A DNA stretch of 64,000 nt from Vreelandella subterranea (GCF_900111305.1 NZ_FOGS01000001.1:372001-436000), one strand, 5' to 3'; positions 47,729 to 58,433 are shown, numbered from the stretch's first letter. Notes: generated from the sequence alone by a model not told the origin. Translations and numbers: made by a program.

Positions 47729-50230
47729 ATGCTAATCAATTTTTTGTCAGACCCTGACGCCTTAAACGCGGTTCAGGGAGAACACGATACTTTCCTGGTA
47801 CTGGTTTCTTGGCTGGTCGCCCTGGCCGCTTCATACGCTGGCCTGGATATCATCAAGCTGGTGAGAAAGGGATCGAACCCTGTGTGGCGGCTGGGTTGGC
47901 TTTTCGCCGGGGCCAGCGCCATGGGCTTGGGCATTTGGAGCATGCACTTTATTGGCATGCACGCCTATCAGCTTGATTTTCCGGTAAGCCATGCACCGTG
48001 GCTTACCCTGATGTCCATTGTGCCCGCCATGCTGGGTAGCTTTGGCGTGATGGTCGCACTTTCCCGTGAAAGACCGCCGCAGCGAGCACTTCTACTGGCC
48101 GGTATCGGCCTTGGTGCCGGCATCGGGCTAATGCACTACAGCGGCATGGCCGCTATGCGTATGCCCGCTGAGCTGCATTACTCACTGGCCCTATTCCTGT
48201 TATCGCTGCTGGTCGCCGTTGGCTTAGGCATGTCGTGCGTCTATGCCTATCGCCTCTGCCAGCACGAGTGGGGCAGAAAGCGCGCCAGAACCTGTGCCTT
48301 CATTGCGGCGCTGTGTTTCGCCACTGCCGTCTGTGGGATGCATTACGTCGCCATGCAGGCCGCCTGGTTTGTGCCTATTCCGGATGCCGTGGCGCCTTCG
48401 GTATCGCCAGCCTCCCACTGGATTATTTTCCTTATTAGCGGCGCTGCCGTATTGACCGCCATACTCGCGTTAGTCGCCACCCGCGTACAGCGTCGCCTGC
48501 ATGACAGCGAGCGCCATGAACACATGACACAGACGCGCCTGCTCGAAGTCATTTCTGCACTGCAGGATAGCGTGATACTGCTCGATGAACAGGCCCGGAT
48601 TCGCCTCTGCAATGCAGCGTTTGAAAGGTTGATGGGCCTCAGCAGCCAGCAGCTTGAAGGCATGTCGGTCTCACAACTTGACTACGCCGAAGAAGGCCGC
48701 GAACTCAGCCAGCACATACGCCAAGCATTGGAAAAAAAGGGCGAATGGAGCGGCATGATCACCGCTCTGGATGCCAACGGTGAAGGCTTTCCCGCCTGGC
48801 TTAGCGTGAGCCGCGTCACCTATGCCGACAGTAAAGACCGTGACTACGTCGCGCTGCTCAGCGACCGCTCTAAAGAACAGCAGGCTCAAGAGCGTATTCG
48901 CCACCTTGCCTATCACGACATACTGACAGAGCTTCCCAACCGGCGGGCGCTGCAGGAGCGGCTCACCGGGCTTGGCTCTTCAAGGACACTTGCCCACCCG
49001 TTCGCTTTTTTGGCCCTGTTTGATATTGACCGCTTCAAGGTACTCAACGACAGCATGGGCCAGGATATTGGCGATGAACTGCTACGCCAACTAGGCGGAC
49101 GCCTTCAGCAATGGGCAGAGGCTGAGTGGCTGGTCGCCCGGCTGGACGGCAACGAGTTCGCCTTGGTGGGTACGCTTGCCAGCCGCGACGCGCTCAGCGC
49201 CGAGCAGGAAATGATGCGCCTCATTGATGAGATAGTAGCGTCGCTGACCGCTGGCTATCTGCTGAAAGGCCATCCCTATCCGTGCAGGCTTAATGTGGGC
49301 GTGCTTATCTTCCAGCCCCTCGACCGGGAGGCGACACAGCAGCTGTTCAAACGCGCCGGTCTGGCCCTGCTGGAAGCCAAGCGCCAGCGAGATGGTAAAC
49401 CCAGGCTCTTTCGTCAGGCGCAAGAAGACGAGCTAGAAGAACGCTTGAGCCTTGAACGCGAACTACGACTCGCGATTGACCACGATGAGCTGTGCCTTTA
49501 TCTCCAGCCTCAAGTCGATGAGGCTGGAAACATAATAGGCGCTGAAGCCCTGGTTCGCTGGCAGCATCCCGAGCGCGGCATGATTTCACCGGGTCACTTT
49601 ATCCCCATCGCCGAGGAGACCGGGCTAATTCTGCCATTGGGGCATTGGGTAATTCAGGAAGGCTGCCGGGTGCTGGGCGAATGGCGCAATATTCCGGCGC
49701 TTCAAGGGCTTCAGCTATCATTGAATGTCAGCGTTCGCCAGTTTCAGCAGCCTGACTTTGCAGATCAGGTGCTGTCGGTCATTCAACAACACGATGTGCC
49801 CCCCGAACGCCTGACGCTGGAGCTTACCGAGTCGCTGTTATTAAGTGACCCTGATGGCACCATCGAAAAAATGCAGCAGCTACAGCGTGCAGGCGTCAGC
49901 TTTGCTCTGGATGACTTCGGCACGGGCTATTCGTCGCTTGCCTACCTCAAGGTATTGCCCCTCGACACGCTTAAAATCGACATTGCCTTCGTCAGGGATC
50001 TGGCCCTGGGCATGCAAGCCACGCCGATTGCCGCCACCATCATCGCCCTTGCACAAAGCCTGGGGCTCAGGGTAGTAGCCGAAGGCGTGGAAACCAATGA
50101 CCAGCGCCTGGTGCTCGCTCAACTGGGCTGTCATATTTACCAGGGCTTTCTGTTTGGCCGCCCCCTCCCTGTAGACGCGTTTTTGCGTACCATTGTCGAA
50201 GACGCCCGCGCCAGTCTTCCACACAAATGA
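47729..50230 (+). CDS. MHYT-PAS-GGDEF-EAL protein, probable c-di-GMP phosphodiesterase
   Basis: The 833-residue protein has seven membrane helices with three MHYT motifs (MHFIG from residue 72, MHYSG from 135, MHYVA from 204), thought to bind copper and sense a gas such as NO, CO or oxygen. A PAS domain follows (about 270-390; VILLDEQARIRLCNAAFERL). The GGDEF domain (about 395-560) is degenerate at its active loop, LDGNEF near residue 473. The EAL domain (575-830) is intact: EAL at 606-608, LNVSVRQF, ELTES, LDDFGTGYSSLAYL and VAEGVET. It therefore probably degrades c-di-GMP. NbdA and MucR of Pseudomonas share this layout. Confidence 0.92.
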   Translation: MLINFLSDPDALNAVQGEHDTFLVLVSWLVALAASYAGLDIIKLVRKGSNPVWRLGWLFAGASAMGLGIWSMHFIGMHAYQLDFPVSHAPWLTLMSIVPAMLGSFGVMVALSRERPPQRALLLAGIGLGAGIGLMHYSGMAAMRMPAELHYSLALFLLSLLVAVGLGMSCVYAYRLCQHEWGRKRARTCAFIAALCFATAVCGMHYVAMQAAWFVPIPDAVAPSVSPASHWIIFLISGAAVLTAILALVATRVQRRLHDSERHEHMTQTRLLEVISALQDSVILLDEQARIRLCNAAFERLMGLSSQQLEGMSVSQLDYAEEGRELSQHIRQALEKKGEWSGMITALDANGEGFPAWLSVSRVTYADSKDRDYVALLSDRSKEQQAQERIRHLAYHDILTELPNRRALQERLTGLGSSRTLAHPFAFLALFDIDRFKVLNDSMGQDIGDELLRQLGGRLQQWAEAEWLVARLDGNEFALVGTLASRDALSAEQEMMRLIDEIVASLTAGYLLKGHPYPCRLNVGVLIFQPLDREATQQLFKRAGLALLEAKRQRDGKPRLFRQAQEDELEERLSLERELRLAIDHDELCLYLQPQVDEAGNIIGAEALVRWQHPERGMISPGHFIPIAEETGLILPLGHWVIQEGCRVLGEWRNIPALQGLQLSLNVSVRQFQQPDFADQVLSVIQQHDVPPERLTLELTESLLLSDPDGTIEKMQQLQRAGVSFALDDFGTGYSSLAYLKVLPLDTLKIDIAFVRDLALGMQATPIAATIIALAQSLGLRVVAEGVETNDQRLVLAQLGCHIYQGFLFGRPLPVDAFLRTIVEDARASLPHK

Positions 50231-50331
50231 CCCCTTGCATCTAGCTCATTATTATAAATATAATTTTATAAAAATTATACACAACTTATACAAACCTGGC
50301 GGTTCTCATAACACGAAAGGACATTACAACA

Positions 50332-51828
50332 ATGGCTGATACATCCCTTTCCAGGCATATCGCACGCACCGACAGACTCATGTGGTTCCCCTTGGGCTTT
50401 GTCGTTTTTTTATGCGTCATCGTGGGTATCTTCACCCAAACCTTGCTGTTGGCCCTTGTGGTGGCGGTAATGACGCTACCGTTGACGTATATCGTCCAAC
50501 ACCAGTGGCGCGGTCATATCGTCAATGGCTTTGTCAAAGCCGCCGTCATGATGGCCTGGTCTGCGGTATTAATCGAACAAAGCGGCGGGCTGATCGAAGC
50601 CCACTTCAGTATCTTTATCCTGCTCTCCGTCTTGATTCTCTATAGCGATTGGCGAGTCATTGCATTGGGTGGCTTGGTGATTGCGTTGCACCACGCCTTG
50701 TTTACCTGGCTTCAATACCAGGGCGTTGTCCAGCTTTATACCAGCATGGGCGATATGGAGAGCATGACCAGCGGTGGTGAAGGCTTTACGGATTTACTCT
50801 ATTGTTTGCTAATGCATGGTGGCGCTGTGGTTGTCCAGGTGATCATTCTTGGCTACTTGGCCAAGGTGCTGGAAAGCATGGTGAAGGAAGGGCTTCACGT
50901 CTCCCGCTTTGCGGTTTCCGCTGGCGGCGGTAATTTGGACGTGAGCTTCAGTGATAAAGAGCAGCGACTTCCAGCCGTCGCCGCTGTGGTCAGCATGCGC
51001 GACCAGGTCGCCGAAAGCCTGCGCAAAACACAAACGGCGGCCAGCCACGTTACGGACTACAGCCAACAGCTCTTCATTGCCCAGGAACAGTTACGGACGC
51101 AAACGGCGCGCAATAGCAGCCAAACCGAACGCATATCGACCAGCACCACGGAACTCGCTGCGACAACCCGCGAGACAGCGGAAGAATCCCGGCAGATTCG
51201 CAAGCTGGCGGAGCACGCCGAACAAATCGCGCGCCAAAACGGCGAGCAAGTTGAAGAAATGCGCGAAATGATGCACCTGCTAAATCAGCACACTGGCAAC
51301 ATCCATGAAATGCTCAGCGAAATTGATAACATTACGTTCCAGACCAACCTGCTGGCGCTGAATGCCTCGGTGGAAGCCGCCCGTGCGGGTGAACATGGTC
51401 TGGGCTTTGCCGTTGTGGCTAACGAAGTCCGTACGCTGTCCAAGAACACCCAAAACACGGCGTCTCGGATACGCCAGACCATCGCCAACACGACCGACCA
51501 GGTCTCGCAAGGTGTTGGCCAGACGTCCACGATTGCCGGCACCACACAGTCACTTATTCAAAGTTTTGAGCAAGTGGCGATGCGCTTGACCAATATGGAC
51601 AACGCCGTCCAGCAGCAGCATCAGGGCGTCGAAGAGCTCGAGCAAAGCGTTAATGAAATTTATAATGCGTTGGAGCTTTCACGCGAAGCGGTGGATAACT
51701 CGCACAGCATGGCCGAGCAGCTCTCAGCGACTGCCGACACCATGATGCAGGCAGTGAGCGGCTTCACACTCCCAGCCTCTTCGTCACCGGCCAATAAACA
51801 AATGCGGATCGCACCGTCCACGGTTTAG
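50332..51828 (+). CDS. Methyl-accepting chemotaxis protein with membrane-embedded N-terminus
   Basis: The 498-residue protein lacks a large periplasmic sensor. About six hydrophobic helices fill residues 17-190 ([64 protein letters not shown]). The signalling domain follows, with its tip at [20 protein letters not shown] from residue 348. In the tip a Leu replaces the usual Arg (GLGF for GRGF). There is no clear HAMP. His-rich intramembrane segments (ALHHALF) may bind a cofactor. The signal is unknown. It lies between two c-di-GMP genes. Confidence 0.88.
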   Translation: MADTSLSRHIARTDRLMWFPLGFVVFLCVIVGIFTQTLLLALVVAVMTLPLTYIVQHQWRGHIVNGFVKAAVMMAWSAVLIEQSGGLIEAHFSIFILLSVLILYSDWRVIALGGLVIALHHALFTWLQYQGVVQLYTSMGDMESMTSGGEGFTDLLYCLLMHGGAVVVQVIILGYLAKVLESMVKEGLHVSRFAVSAGGGNLDVSFSDKEQRLPAVAAVVSMRDQVAESLRKTQTAASHVTDYSQQLFIAQEQLRTQTARNSSQTERISTSTTELAATTRETAEESRQIRKLAEHAEQIARQNGEQVEEMREMMHLLNQHTGNIHEMLSEIDNITFQTNLLALNASVEAARAGEHGLGFAVVANEVRTLSKNTQNTASRIRQTIANTTDQVSQGVGQTSTIAGTTQSLIQSFEQVAMRLTNMDNAVQQQHQGVEELEQSVNEIYNALELSREAVDNSHSMAEQLSATADTMMQAVSGFTLPASSSPANKQMRIAPSTV

Positions 51829-52000
51829 CACCAGGCGTCCTCTTTCCTCCATCAAGTAATTTCCATTGAAGGGGCAGGAACAAAAATTTACTGTCGGATG
51901 GACTGTCCGGCTACGTAAAGTCTATATAGTCGTCCATACTTAATAAAAAGACCTATATCTTGAAATAGGCGAATAATAATTAATCACTGAGGCATTTCAA

Positions 52001-53734
52001 ATGGCGGCTACTACCCTGCACGAAAACCCCTCAGCAAGCGTGATTCGCTCATTGCTTCAGCACACCCACGAACTGTCTATTTATTCCCATGCCATGCCTT
52101 ATGCCCTTAAGGCTGAGGTCATTGAGCTGAATCTGGGTAATGGGCGAATGGTACTGGAGGTGGAATACACTGGCTCGGATATCGAGCGCTACCTGACCAG
52201 CGATAGCCTGAGCTTTGACCTGGAGGCGTTGAAAGGACCACATGCCGTTGAGCGCGAGACTTATAGTCTCAGCAACGTCGCCGTCAAGCTGCTCAAGGCA
52301 GACAGTACGCTGTACCGCCTGGAGTGCCAACTGCCTGAATCGGTTTTCGTTCATGAAAACCGAGGCGCCGTGCGTATTCCTTTCATTCTAGGCATGCATG
52401 CCCGTGTCAACATCGAAGTGTATCTGCATGAGCTCAACGTACCGGGCAGGCTGCGTAACCTGTCTATTGGCGGTTGCATGGTCGATATCGATCTGGCCGA
52501 CAGCATTGCAATCGGCGTAGGGCAAGCAATTCCCGGAATGACGCTTTCGTTTCCAAACGGCGAGAACTTTTTTACTGAAGGCAATATCCGCCATATACGC
52601 CCCTTCGGCCATCACGGTTATGCCGCCGTCGGTATTCAGTTCACCAACGTATCAACGGCCAAAAGTGAAGCCCTGTTCCATTACGTGAATGAGTCGGAAA
52701 GAGAGGCCGCCTACCGCACCGGCACCAACGACAAAATGATGTATCACTCTCCCCTGTTTATTCCCGGTACCAAGGAGAAGAGTATCCAGCATCGAGAGGC
52801 TCAGGAGAGTGAAAAGCGCTCTCATCAATCACCCATGGAACGCGGCGTCATGGACGTGTCTCATCAGCTGCAAATAGGGCTGATGTACATGAAGACCCGC
52901 CAATTTTTTCCGGCCGAGCTCTTTTACGATTGTGTCGATACCCTGCGCTATCTTGTGGAGCAGGACCGCAAGACGTTTCTATTCGCCTTGGCGCTTTTGC
53001 GTGATGAACCAGACTGGGTAAGACACGCCGTGCAGGTAACCGGCCAACTTATCGACATGCTCGTCGCCCGCGACCCGCACTCCCCAGGTGTACGCGGGGC
53101 CGCCCTGGGTGCCTTGCTGCACACCATGGGCAAGCCGCTGCTGATCAGCGAGCAGTTGCCATCACTCAAGGTGAATATGACCCCGGCACAGAAGGACATT
53201 CTCAGCGGCCATGTCCATCAGCTACTCGATAAGCTGCATGAACTGAACTGGACACCCAGCTCCATCTGCCGCGATGTGATCGAGAATGCCAACGAGCGCC
53301 TGGACGGCTCCGGCTACCCGGCGGGCAAGGGAGGCGAGCAGCTATCGGAGACCGTGCGGCTCGTTTCAGTCATCAAGGCGATCAACAAACTGCTCCACGC
53401 TCGCAACGGCGTACCACCCCGCGCGCCCATTGACGCTTACCGTAACGTTCACGAAGCAGGCGCCGCCTACGACAAAACCGCACTGGTGGAATATATCCAG
53501 ATCTATGGCCTGTACCCCATTGGCAGCCTGGCCAAGTTCTCGGGCGGCTTCCTTGCCTGGGTCATGGACATCAACGGCAAGGGCATGCCGAGCCAGGTTC
53601 ACGTGGTCAAGAATCTGCGCTTTCCTGACACGAACATCAGCAGTGTTATCACCCAGGGGGATTTATCGCAGATTGGTAAACTAGAAGGTATCGTCAACCC
53701 TGCAGACTACGGGGTGAAGGTGTTAAAGCACTGA
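52001..53734 (+). CDS. PilZ domain protein fused to a degenerate HD-GYP domain
   Basis: The 577-residue protein has a YcgR-like N-terminal domain (about 1-115), a PilZ domain with intact c-di-GMP motifs RGAVR (121-125) and NLSIGG (153-158), a linker (240-280), and a C-terminal HD-GYP-like region (about 280-530). In that region the HD pair is His374-Thr375 (LLHTMGK), the usual HHE before the GYP motif is replaced by NANE, and the later metal Asp is absent (VIKAINKLL), while DGSGYP is kept from residue 435. It is therefore probably a c-di-GMP receptor without phosphodiesterase activity, perhaps a motility brake like YcgR. Confidence 0.88.
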   Translation: MAATTLHENPSASVIRSLLQHTHELSIYSHAMPYALKAEVIELNLGNGRMVLEVEYTGSDIERYLTSDSLSFDLEALKGPHAVERETYSLSNVAVKLLKADSTLYRLECQLPESVFVHENRGAVRIPFILGMHARVNIEVYLHELNVPGRLRNLSIGGCMVDIDLADSIAIGVGQAIPGMTLSFPNGENFFTEGNIRHIRPFGHHGYAAVGIQFTNVSTAKSEALFHYVNESEREAAYRTGTNDKMMYHSPLFIPGTKEKSIQHREAQESEKRSHQSPMERGVMDVSHQLQIGLMYMKTRQFFPAELFYDCVDTLRYLVEQDRKTFLFALALLRDEPDWVRHAVQVTGQLIDMLVARDPHSPGVRGAALGALLHTMGKPLLISEQLPSLKVNMTPAQKDILSGHVHQLLDKLHELNWTPSSICRDVIENANERLDGSGYPAGKGGEQLSETVRLVSVIKAINKLLHARNGVPPRAPIDAYRNVHEAGAAYDKTALVEYIQIYGLYPIGSLAKFSGGFLAWVMDINGKGMPSQVHVVKNLRFPDTNISSVITQGDLSQIGKLEGIVNPADYGVKVLKH

Positions 53735-53746
53735 GCCGTGTGACGG

Positions 53747-54139
53747 CTAGGGTTTGGCAGGAAGGCGATCGAACATCGCCACTACGCCCAGCGCCAGCCA
53801 GCCGGTGATAAGCAAGAGCCCGCCAATGGGAGTAACGATACCCAGGTTCCAACCCGCCAGCGCCATAAGGTAAAGAGAGCCCGAGAAGGCGGCGATGCCC
53901 AGCGCCCAGAGTGAAAGCACCCAACGCTGCCCGGCGATTGGGATGCTTCTCCGCCATACCAATACCGCCAGCATGGCCAGCGTATGCCAGGCCTGGTAGC
54001 GCACCCCGGTTTCTACCGCACTGACCATATCAGCGCTGGTACGCGACGCCAGTCCATGGGCAGCGTAGGCGCCCAGCAAAACCAACAACGCCCCTGAAAG
54101 CGCGACCCCGAGCCACCACAGTTTATCTATTCGCTGCAC
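53747..54139 (-). CDS. DUF423 family membrane protein
   Basis: The protein of about 130 residues has four membrane helices and the family motifs LGAYAAHGL near residue 25, VRYQAWHTLAML near residue 50, FSGSLYLMAL and VTPIGGLLLITGW. These match YgdD/DUF423, of unknown function. I take the GTG at 54139, six bases after AAGGAG, which gives the family N-terminus; ATG codons at 54175 and 54196 are alternatives. It is convergent with the PilZ gene. Confidence 0.85.
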   Translation of the reverse strand: MQRIDKLWWLGVALSGALLVLLGAYAAHGLASRTSADMVSAVETGVRYQAWHTLAMLAVLVWRRSIPIAGQRWVLSLWALGIAAFSGSLYLMALAGWNLGIVTPIGGLLLITGWLALGVVAMFDRLPAKP

Positions 54140-54279
54140 CTTGCACTCCTTGTCTACCGATTTATCAGCTTTCATTGTGCAGTTTAACGCTGCCACATAC
54201 CTTGAGCGGCACGAAACCGCTACAATAGACGATGTTTGGCCCTACACGTTTTGTTGCACACAATGGGACGCGCCAGTTT

Positions 54280-54501
54280 ATGTCTACCCCTGATGAGTTA
54301 ATACAGCTTACGCTCAACGGTGACCCGCACTCTCTCGCTGCGGGGGCGACGGCGGCTGACCTGGTGGAAGAACTAGGGCTCAGTGGCCGACGCATTGCCG
54401 TTGAGATCAATGAAGAAATTGTGCCCAAAAGCCAGCTTGCCGACACCCGCCTGGCCAATGGCGACCATGTAGAGGTCGTCCACGCTATTGGCGGCGGCTA
54501 A
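54280..54501 (+). CDS. thiS: Sulfur carrier protein ThiS
   Basis: The 73-residue ubiquitin-like protein donates sulfur as a C-terminal thiocarboxylate for thiazole formation. [25 protein letters not shown] and the segment [15 protein letters not shown] are conserved, and the chain ends in HAIGGG, so the acceptor glycine is present with one extra Gly. It lies 8 bases before thiG and is translated from the ATG at 54280. Confidence 0.92.
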   Translation: MSTPDELIQLTLNGDPHSLAAGATAADLVEELGLSGRRIAVEINEEIVPKSQLADTRLANGDHVEVVHAIGGG

Positions 54502-54509
54502 AGGAACCC

Positions 54510-55307
54510 ATGATGACGTCACTCACTGACACACCGTTTACCGTTGCCGGACGCGACTTCAGCTCTCGCCTGCTGGTCGGCACCGGCAAGTACAAGGACT
54601 TCGACGAAACCGGTGCGGCCATTGCCCAAAGCGGCGCTGAAATCGTCACCTTTGCAGTGCGCCGCACCAACCTGGGCCAGGATACCGAGGCCCCCAACCT
54701 GCTGGATGTGATTTCGCCCAAGCGTTACACCCTGCTGCCCAACACCGCTGGCTGCTACACCGCCAAAGACGCCGTACGCACCTGCCGGCTGGCCCGCGAA
54801 CTGCTTGACGGCCATAACCTGGTCAAGCTGGAAGTGCTGGGCGATGACACCACCCTCTACCCGAATGTGGTCGAAACCCTGCAAGCCGCGGAAACGCTGC
54901 TCGCCGACGGTTTCGACGTCATGGTCTACACTAGCGACGACCCCATTGTGGCACGCGAGCTGGAAGCCATGGGCTGCTGCGCCATCATGCCGCTGGGCTC
55001 GCTGATTGGCTCCGGCCACGGCATTCAAAACCCGCACAATGTGCGCCTGATCATTGAACAAAGCCAGGTGCCGGTGTTGGTGGATGCAGGCATTGGCACT
55101 GCTTCCGATGCCGCCATGGCCATGGAACTGGGCTGCGACGGCGTACTGCTGAACAGCGCGATTGCCCATGCCCGCGACCCGCTGCGCATGGCCAACGCCA
55201 TGAAGCTTGCCGTGCAGGCAGGACGAGACGCCTTTTTGTCAGGCCGCATGCCACGCCGCCAGACCGCCGACCCCTCTTCGCCTTTTGCTGGCCGGATTAA
55301 CGGCTGA
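54510..55307 (+). CDS. thiG: Thiazole synthase
   Basis: The 265-residue enzyme makes the thiazole phosphate of thiamine from deoxyxylulose 5-phosphate, dehydroglycine and ThiS-bound sulfur. [38 protein letters not shown], the Lys in [10 protein letters not shown], and [28 protein letters not shown] match the family. Two adjacent ATG codons (54510, 54513) follow AAGGA. Its substrate comes from the dxs enzyme also in this window. Order thiS-thiG-trmB is seen in pseudomonads. Confidence 0.95.
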   Translation: MMTSLTDTPFTVAGRDFSSRLLVGTGKYKDFDETGAAIAQSGAEIVTFAVRRTNLGQDTEAPNLLDVISPKRYTLLPNTAGCYTAKDAVRTCRLARELLDGHNLVKLEVLGDDTTLYPNVVETLQAAETLLADGFDVMVYTSDDPIVARELEAMGCCAIMPLGSLIGSGHGIQNPHNVRLIIEQSQVPVLVDAGIGTASDAAMAMELGCDGVLLNSAIAHARDPLRMANAMKLAVQAGRDAFLSGRMPRRQTADPSSPFAGRING

Positions 55308-55319
55308 TACAGAGACACC

Positions 55320-56048
55320 ATGACCGATACGAAAGACACCGCGCCCGAAATCGCCGACGCCCCACTGCACCGCCGGGGCATTAAAAGCTATGTGATTCGC
55401 GCCGGGCGCATGACACCAGCACAAACGCGTGGATTGGAAGACGTTTGGCCACGCCTGGGGCTGACAATCGCCGACGGCCGCCAAGATCTGGACGCCCTCT
55501 TTGGGCGCCAGGCGCCGCGCGTCGTCGAGATCGGGTTCGGCATGGGCAACTCCTTGATTGAACAGGCCAAAACCCATCCGGAAACCGATTTTATCGGCAT
55601 TGAAGTGCACGCCCCCGGCGTGGGCAAACTGCTCGATGAAGCGGATAAACGCGGCCTCACCAACCTGCGTGTTTACCGCGAAGACGCCCTGGCCGTATTG
55701 GAACAGTGTCTACCGGAAGGCTCCCTGACCACCGTTCAGCTGTTCTTCCCTGACCCCTGGCCAAAAAAGAAGCACCACAAGCGGCGCATCGTTCAACCTG
55801 CGTTTGTTGAGCTGATCCGCACCCGTCTTAAGCCCGGCGGCAGCTTTCATCTGGCCACCGACTGGGAGGCCTATGCCGAGTGGATGGCAGACGTGATGGA
55901 AGACGCCCCCGGCTACGCCAATACGGCTGGCGCTGACACCGCTCCCTACGTGCCCCGCCCCGCCTTCCGCCCACTGACCAAGTTTGAAGCCCGCGGCGAA
56001 AAGCTCGGCCATGGGGTGTGGGATTTGATTTACCGGCGGGAAGACTAG
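55320..56048 (+). CDS. trmB: tRNA (guanine-N7-)-methyltransferase
   Basis: The 242-residue enzyme methylates G46 in the tRNA variable loop with S-adenosylmethionine. [21 protein letters not shown] forms the cofactor site, [15 protein letters not shown] follows, and [18 protein letters not shown] is the hallmark PDPWPKKxHxKRR catalytic motif. [12 protein letters not shown] and a C-terminal [18 protein letters not shown] are also typical. It follows thiG by 12 bases. Confidence 0.95.
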   Translation: MTDTKDTAPEIADAPLHRRGIKSYVIRAGRMTPAQTRGLEDVWPRLGLTIADGRQDLDALFGRQAPRVVEIGFGMGNSLIEQAKTHPETDFIGIEVHAPGVGKLLDEADKRGLTNLRVYREDALAVLEQCLPEGSLTTVQLFFPDPWPKKKHHKRRIVQPAFVELIRTRLKPGGSFHLATDWEAYAEWMADVMEDAPGYANTAGADTAPYVPRPAFRPLTKFEARGEKLGHGVWDLIYRRED

Positions 56049-56058
56049 GCCCTAGAAA

Positions 56059-56661
56059 CTACTCAAACGCCGTCATCGCAAAGCTCTCGCACTCCACCAC
56101 CTTGGCATGCCAGGCCTGAAGTGTCGGAAAGCGGTTAGGCCAATCAAAGGCCGGTAAGCGAAAGCTGATATAGCAAAGCGCCACGGCAACGGTAATCGCC
56201 CCCAGCGTGCGTTCCGCATTGCCCGCCAGCACGCTGGGGTGCGCATCAAGCGTTGCCAGCGTGCGCTCGATGGCTTTCAAGCGACGGCTGCCCAATACCG
56301 TTGTATCGACCTCATGGCCATTGTGCTTGCGGCCAATCACCACATTGAACGCCGCGTCCGTCAAGCCATGGCCAAGCCCGGCCAGCGCCAGGGTTTCCGC
56401 ATATGCCTTGTCTGGCAACAGTGAATCCCCTTCGCCCTGTGCATCCAAATAGAGCGCTATCAAAAGCGACTCGGTCAGCACTTCGCCGTCGTCGGTGACC
56501 AGCGTCGGGATGCGGCTGAGCGGGGTAATCTGTAAAAGTTCGCTATCCGTCGCCCAGGGGTCACACCAGCAAAGCTCGGTACGCTCGATCAACTGCTTTT
56601 CATACAGGCAAACCCGCGCCACGCGGGCATAGGGGGAAGTCGCGTTCAGGTAGAGTTGCAT
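56059..56661 (-). CDS. Glutathione S-transferase family protein
   Basis: The 200-residue protein has a thioredoxin-like N-terminal domain with a possible catalytic Ser region (ATSPYARVARVCLYEKQL), the cis-Pro in SRIPTLVTDDGEVLTESLLIALYLD, and an all-helical C-terminal domain. The substrate is unknown. The ATG at 56661 follows AAGGAGAC. It is convergent with trmB and lies downstream of the terminator of the hexarate cluster. Confidence 0.86.
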   Translation of the reverse strand: MQLYLNATSPYARVARVCLYEKQLIERTELCWCDPWATDSELLQITPLSRIPTLVTDDGEVLTESLLIALYLDAQGEGDSLLPDKAYAETLALAGLGHGLTDAAFNVVIGRKHNGHEVDTTVLGSRRLKAIERTLATLDAHPSVLAGNAERTLGAITVAVALCYISFRLPAFDWPNRFPTLQAWHAKVVECESFAMTAFE

Positions 56662-56733
56662 GGGAGTCTCCTTGGCTGGGCAGTTCACCGCAGCTTGCGT
56701 GGCTAACGTGCGCAACGCAATAGGCCAATCGGT

Positions 56734-56758
56734 AAAAAAAGCGGCCCGAAGGCCGCTT
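56734..56758 (-). terminator. Rho-independent terminator ending the hexarate cluster
   Basis: On the reverse strand AAGCGGCC-TTCG-GGCCGCTT runs into a T tract, 49 bases after the dehydrogenase stop. Confidence 0.9.
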
Positions 56759-56806
56759 AGTTGAGCGCTTATAAAACCGTCTCTCTACGATTGACGGCTT
56801 GCTAAA

Positions 56807-58384
56807 TCAGGCTTCGCGCTTACCATCCACCAAGCGGCTGATACCCTCGGGGTTGGCATCTTGCAGGGCGTCGGGAAGCAGCGCTTCCGGCAGTGCCTGG
56901 TAGCAAACAGGGCGCAGGAAGCGATGGATCGCCGCGCTGCCCACCGAGGTCGTACGGCTATCCGAGGTGGCCGGGTAAGGGCCACCGTGAACCATGGCAT
57001 GGCACACCTCGACACCGGTCGGCCAGCCGTTGGCCAGGATACGACCCGCTTTGCGCTCCAGGGTCGGCAGCAGCGCTTTGGCCGCGTCCACATCGCCATC
57101 ATCCATTTGCAGGGTGATGGTCAACTGCCCCTCGAGCTCGGCGGCCACGCGCATCATTTCAGCCTGATCGGCGCACTCCACAACCAGCGAGCTGGCACCA
57201 AATACCTCGGCCTGCAGGGTCTCATCGGTGAGGAAGTCGGCCGCAGAGGCAACGAACAAGCCCGCGCAGCACTGGTTAGCACCTTCGCCGAGCTGACCAC
57301 GCGCCACTTCACGCACCTTGGCATGCGAGGAGAGGGTGTTAACACCCTGCTCATAGGCCTGGTGAATCCCCGGAGAAAGCATGGTCTGGCTGATACTGGC
57401 TTTGACGCCGTCGCCAGCGGCGTCGATAAAGGCGTCCAGCGCCTTGCCTTTAACGGCAATCACAAGCCCTGGGTTGGTACAGAACTGACCGGCCCCCATG
57501 TTGAGTGACCCGACAAAGCCTTCGGCGATCTTCTCGCCACGCGCTTCCAGGGCCTCCGGCAGCAGGAACACGGGGTTGATGCTGCTCATCTCCGCGTAGA
57601 CCGGGATCGGCTGCGGGCGCGCCTGGGCCGTGGCCATCAGCGCCGTGCCGCCACTGCGCGAGCCGGTGAAGCCAACGGCCTGGATGCGCGGGTCTTTGAC
57701 CAGCGCCTGACCGATCTCTTTACCGGAGCCGAACAGCAGCGAGAAAACACCCTCGGCTAGATGGCACTTGGCCACGGCACGCTGGACGGCACGCCCCACC
57801 AGTTCAGACGTACCGGGGTGGGCGGAGTGGCCCTTGACCACCACCGGGCAGCCGGCCGCTAGTGCTGAAGCGGTATCGCCACCGGCTACGGAGAACGCCA
57901 GCGGAAAGTTGGAGGCGCCGAACACGGCGACCGGACCAAGGCCGATATGGCGCTGGCGCAGGTCAGTCCGCGGCATGGGCGAACGATCCGGCAGGGCCGG
58001 GTCAATGCGCACGTCGAGCCACTCACCGGCACGTACCACGGAAGCAAACAGCCGCAGCTGACCGCAGGTACGGCCGCGCTCGCCTTCCAGGCGTGGGCGA
58101 GGCAGGCCGGTCTCGGCCATGGCACGCTCGATGAGCTCATCGCCGATACCTTCGATTTCGGAAGCAATGGTTTCGAGGAAGGTAGCGCGCGCTTCAAGGC
58201 CGGTCTCGCGATAGCTGGCGAAGGCGGTTTCAGCGAGCTCGCAGGCACGCTCGACTTCTGCTTTGCTACCCCCCACATAGGTTGGCTCCATCGTCTCGCC
58301 GGTGGCGGGGTTCACCGCATGGATGTCGGCCTGGTTGCCGCTCACGGCTTGCTGACCGATCAGCATTTCACCACGGATCGTCAT
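56807..58384 (-). CDS. 2,5-dioxovalerate (alpha-ketoglutaric semialdehyde) dehydrogenase
   Basis: The 525-residue aldehyde dehydrogenase oxidises 2-oxoglutarate semialdehyde to 2-oxoglutarate with NAD(P), the last step of the sugar-acid pathway. Visible are the Asn in [17 protein letters not shown] near residue 155, GFTGSRSGG, the catalytic Glu in [12 protein letters not shown] and the catalytic Cys in [15 protein letters not shown] near residue 300. The long form of about 525 residues and its position beside gudD and garD fit this group rather than a general aldehyde dehydrogenase. Confidence 0.9.
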   Translation of the reverse strand: MTIRGEMLIGQQAVSGNQADIHAVNPATGETMEPTYVGGSKAEVERACELAETAFASYRETGLEARATFLETIASEIEGIGDELIERAMAETGLPRPRLEGERGRTCGQLRLFASVVRAGEWLDVRIDPALPDRSPMPRTDLRQRHIGLGPVAVFGASNFPLAFSVAGGDTASALAAGCPVVVKGHSAHPGTSELVGRAVQRAVAKCHLAEGVFSLLFGSGKEIGQALVKDPRIQAVGFTGSRSGGTALMATAQARPQPIPVYAEMSSINPVFLLPEALEARGEKIAEGFVGSLNMGAGQFCTNPGLVIAVKGKALDAFIDAAGDGVKASISQTMLSPGIHQAYEQGVNTLSSHAKVREVARGQLGEGANQCCAGLFVASAADFLTDETLQAEVFGASSLVVECADQAEMMRVAAELEGQLTITLQMDDGDVDAAKALLPTLERKAGRILANGWPTGVEVCHAMVHGGPYPATSDSRTTSVGSAAIHRFLRPVCYQALPEALLPDALQDANPEGISRLVDGKREA

Positions 58385-58433
58385 AGGTTCCTCCTTAGCT
58401 TAGTTTATCGGGCGTTTTGGATGCCCGATGGTG

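Noticed and set aside
53734..53748. AGCCGT-GTG-ACGGCT hairpin after the PilZ gene
   Set aside because: The stem is only 6 bp and no T tract follows, so it is not called a terminator.
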